Positions 62,552 through 64,000 of a DNA stretch of 64,000 nt are shown here, in pieces. Origin of the DNA: Paenibacillus sp. SZ31 (GTDB lineage: Bacteria; Bacillota; Bacilli; Paenibacillales; Paenibacillaceae); NCBI RefSeq assembly GCF_012912005.1, contig NZ_JABBEA010000001.1:558001-622000 (forward strand), read 5' to 3'. Every line of letters begins with the position of its first letter. Position 1 is the first letter of the stretch. Made by a program: the position numbers and the translations under genes. The notes under the pieces were generated by a model. It was given only the letters and a program-made list of their open reading frames with translations. It did no database searches and was not told the DNA's origin.

Positions 62552-64000
62552 ATGAAATTGACGATTAGCAAAAAACTATATAGCGGATTTATATCGATTT
62601 TATTATTATTGTGTCTCATTGCCACAGTCAGTTATCTTCAAATTAATTCTATTGATACAACCTACCAGAAGCTCCTTAGTGATCGTGCTGATATCGTAAG
62701 TAAGGTTAAAACACTTAGTCTTGCTATCAAGGATGAGAATTTAAGTATAAACACGTTTTTACTTATGGGTGAGGAAGATGACATCACATCTTATCGTGAA
62801 GCGGTGCGAAGTTACGCTATGGTCAGTCAGGAGATTCAATCGCGGACAACGGATCCGAATGATTGGCTACTGCTACAAGGACTAGATTTGCTGCAACAGA
62901 ATTTCACAAGTAATGCGGAAGAGATCATTGAATTCAAGAAGCAAAATGAAGTAGAAAATTATATGAAGCTCACCCTTAAAAATGAGCCGATCATCGATAA
63001 GTTTATGCAAACGGCTGATCGTTACATAAAAATACAGGAGGACGCTTTGGCGCAAAGTCTTAATGATACGCAAAGTAGTATTGCCGATTCCAAAAGATTT
63101 GTTATTATATTGCTCATTGTAACCATATTGGCTGGCATTGGTATTGCTTTCTTCATCAGTCGAATGATCACGTTACCAATCCGAAGAATTACCTCAGTAG
63201 CTGAGTTAATTGCAGCCGGTGATTTGACAAGCGAACCGGTTAAAGTGAAAAACCGGGATGAGATCGGTTCACTTGCTGTATCTTTCCAACGGATGACTGA
63301 AAACTTACGAAGTCTTATTGAGCAAGTATCGCAAAATGCGATGCAAGTTGCCGCCTCGTCAGAGCAATTGATGGCAGGTGCAGAGCAAACGACCAAAGCA
63401 ACGGAGCAAGTCGTCGAAATTATCGAGCAGGTAGCCAGTGGTTCAGAACGGCAAATAGCTGTCGTTCAGGAAAGTGTAGCTTTTGTCGGTAATATGTCAG
63501 TAGAGTCAAGGAATATCGCTCATAGCGCCCGCGAAGTCGCTGAGAAATCGAATGTTGCAACACAGACAGCTGCAGATGGCACGATAGCCGTACAGTCTGC
63601 TATACGTCAGATGGAGGATATTCAATCAACAGTTAAGAAAATAGAGGATGGCGTTCATGTACTTGGCTCTCGGTCCAATGAGATCGGCCAAATTGTTGAA
63701 GTGATTTCAACGATTGCCAAGCAGACCAATCTACTTGCGCTTAATGCCGCAATTGAGGCAGCGCGTGCTGGTGAAGCGGGTCGTGGCTTCGCTGTCGTAT
63801 CGTCAGAGGTACGTAAGCTTGCGGAACAGTCCTCACTCTCAAGTAAGCAAATCGCTGAGCTCGTGCGTTCCATTCAAGCAGATACTCAGGTGACGGTCCA
63901 TAATGTCAGAGAAGGTAATGAAGTTGTCCAAGCTGGAATTATAGCGGTCTCGGCCGCAGGCGAATCATTCCTGCATATTCGGGAGGCTGTCGACTCGGTC
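62552..64000 (+). CDS. Methyl-accepting chemotaxis protein (3' end cut by window end)
   Basis: A transmembrane chemoreceptor, 483 residues visible and open at the window end. TM1 lies near 9-28 ('[21 protein letters not shown]'), an extracellular helical sensor (four-helix-bundle type) runs to about 180, TM2 near 184-206 ('[20 protein letters not shown]'), then HAMP ('[45 protein letters not shown]') and the signalling hairpin '[43 protein letters not shown]'. The ATG directly follows the binding-protein stop, with GGGGAAGG about 8 bases upstream, so the two are one transcript. A lipoprotein partner feeding ligand to the receptor is inferred. Confidence 0.92.
   Translation, partial: MKLTISKKLYSGFISILLLLCLIATVSYLQINSIDTTYQKLLSDRADIVSKVKTLSLAIKDENLSINTFLLMGEEDDITSYREAVRSYAMVSQEIQSRTTDPNDWLLLQGLDLLQQNFTSNAEEIIEFKKQNEVENYMKLTLKNEPIIDKFMQTADRYIKIQEDALAQSLNDTQSSIADSKRFVIILLIVTILAGIGIAFFISRMITLPIRRITSVAELIAAGDLTSEPVKVKNRDEIGSLAVSFQRMTENLRSLIEQVSQNAMQVAASSEQLMAGAEQTTKATEQVVEIIEQVASGSERQIAVVQESVAFVGNMSVESRNIAHSAREVAEKSNVATQTAADGTIAVQSAIRQMEDIQSTVKKIEDGVHVLGSRSNEIGQIVEVISTIAKQTNLLALNAAIEAARAGEAGRGFAVVSSEVRKLAEQSSLSSKQIAELVRSIQADTQVTVHNVREGNEVVQAGIIAVSAAGESFLHIREAVDSV

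Noticed and set aside
1-64000. CRISPR arrays, tRNA or rRNA genes
   Set aside because: No regular direct-repeat/spacer pattern and no cloverleaf or rRNA sequence was recognised on reading; a tRNA scan was not possible.

Overview
The window looks like chromosome of a Paenibacillus-type endospore-forming Firmicute. The clues are a mtnK-mtnA salvage pair, a sufC-sufD operon with Fur/PerR-like operators, yhbH and spoVR sporulation genes, a paeninodin-like lasso peptide cluster, strong AGGAGG ribosome sites and frequent TTG/GTG starts. This is inferred from gene content only; no rRNA or tRNA gene is visible.

Layout. 1-7.8 kb is housekeeping: sufD (cut by the window start) and sufC, a DUF1802 protein, Dps, mtnK-mtnA, a YunC-like protein, a small secreted protein and a small basic protein. 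7.9-42.6 kb is one block on the minus strand, visibly more AT-rich than its flanks, that encodes a long non-contractile (siphovirus-type) phage tail and little else. Read in the direction of transcription it starts with a 906-aa single-chain RNA polymerase of the YonO/SPbeta class (DxDxD active site) and a coupled zinc-finger protein, then a terminator. The tail set follows: connector-like proteins, major tail protein, chaperones, a 2183-aa tape measure with a lytic transglycosylase domain, a tail-associated protein, Dit-like proteins, a PAAR-like protein and seven fibre or adhesin genes. The fibres are built from reused modules (PESGW, discoidin, LamG and C-type-lectin-like domains and a shared C-terminal tail). 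There is no capsid, portal, terminase, integrase, holin or separate endolysin. The best reading is a domesticated tail particle (a non-contractile tailocin or related injection or adhesion device) with its own dedicated RNA polymerase. This is the strongest candidate for an undescribed system here.

42.8-47.3 kb is ordinary chromosome: a hypothetical protein, DUF423, a small membrane protein, DegV, a PdaA-like deacetylase, a 167-bp palindromic MITE-like element and a zinc-ribbon protein. 47.4-56.3 kb holds cysC facing a complete lasso peptide operon in the order sulfotransferase, cyclase, precursor, kinase, B1, B2, nucleotidyltransferase, ABC exporter. The 45-aa precursor (52974-53111) ends in a Ser like paeninodin, and a hairpin terminator directly behind it probably sets the precursor-to-enzyme ratio. 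The sulfotransferase together with the nearby PAPS-producing CysC suggests a sulfated, phosphorylated and possibly glycosylated lasso peptide. 56.8-64 kb carries an Atg22-type MFS transporter, yhbH-spoVR, an ABC sugar-binding lipoprotein and a chemoreceptor that runs off the window end.
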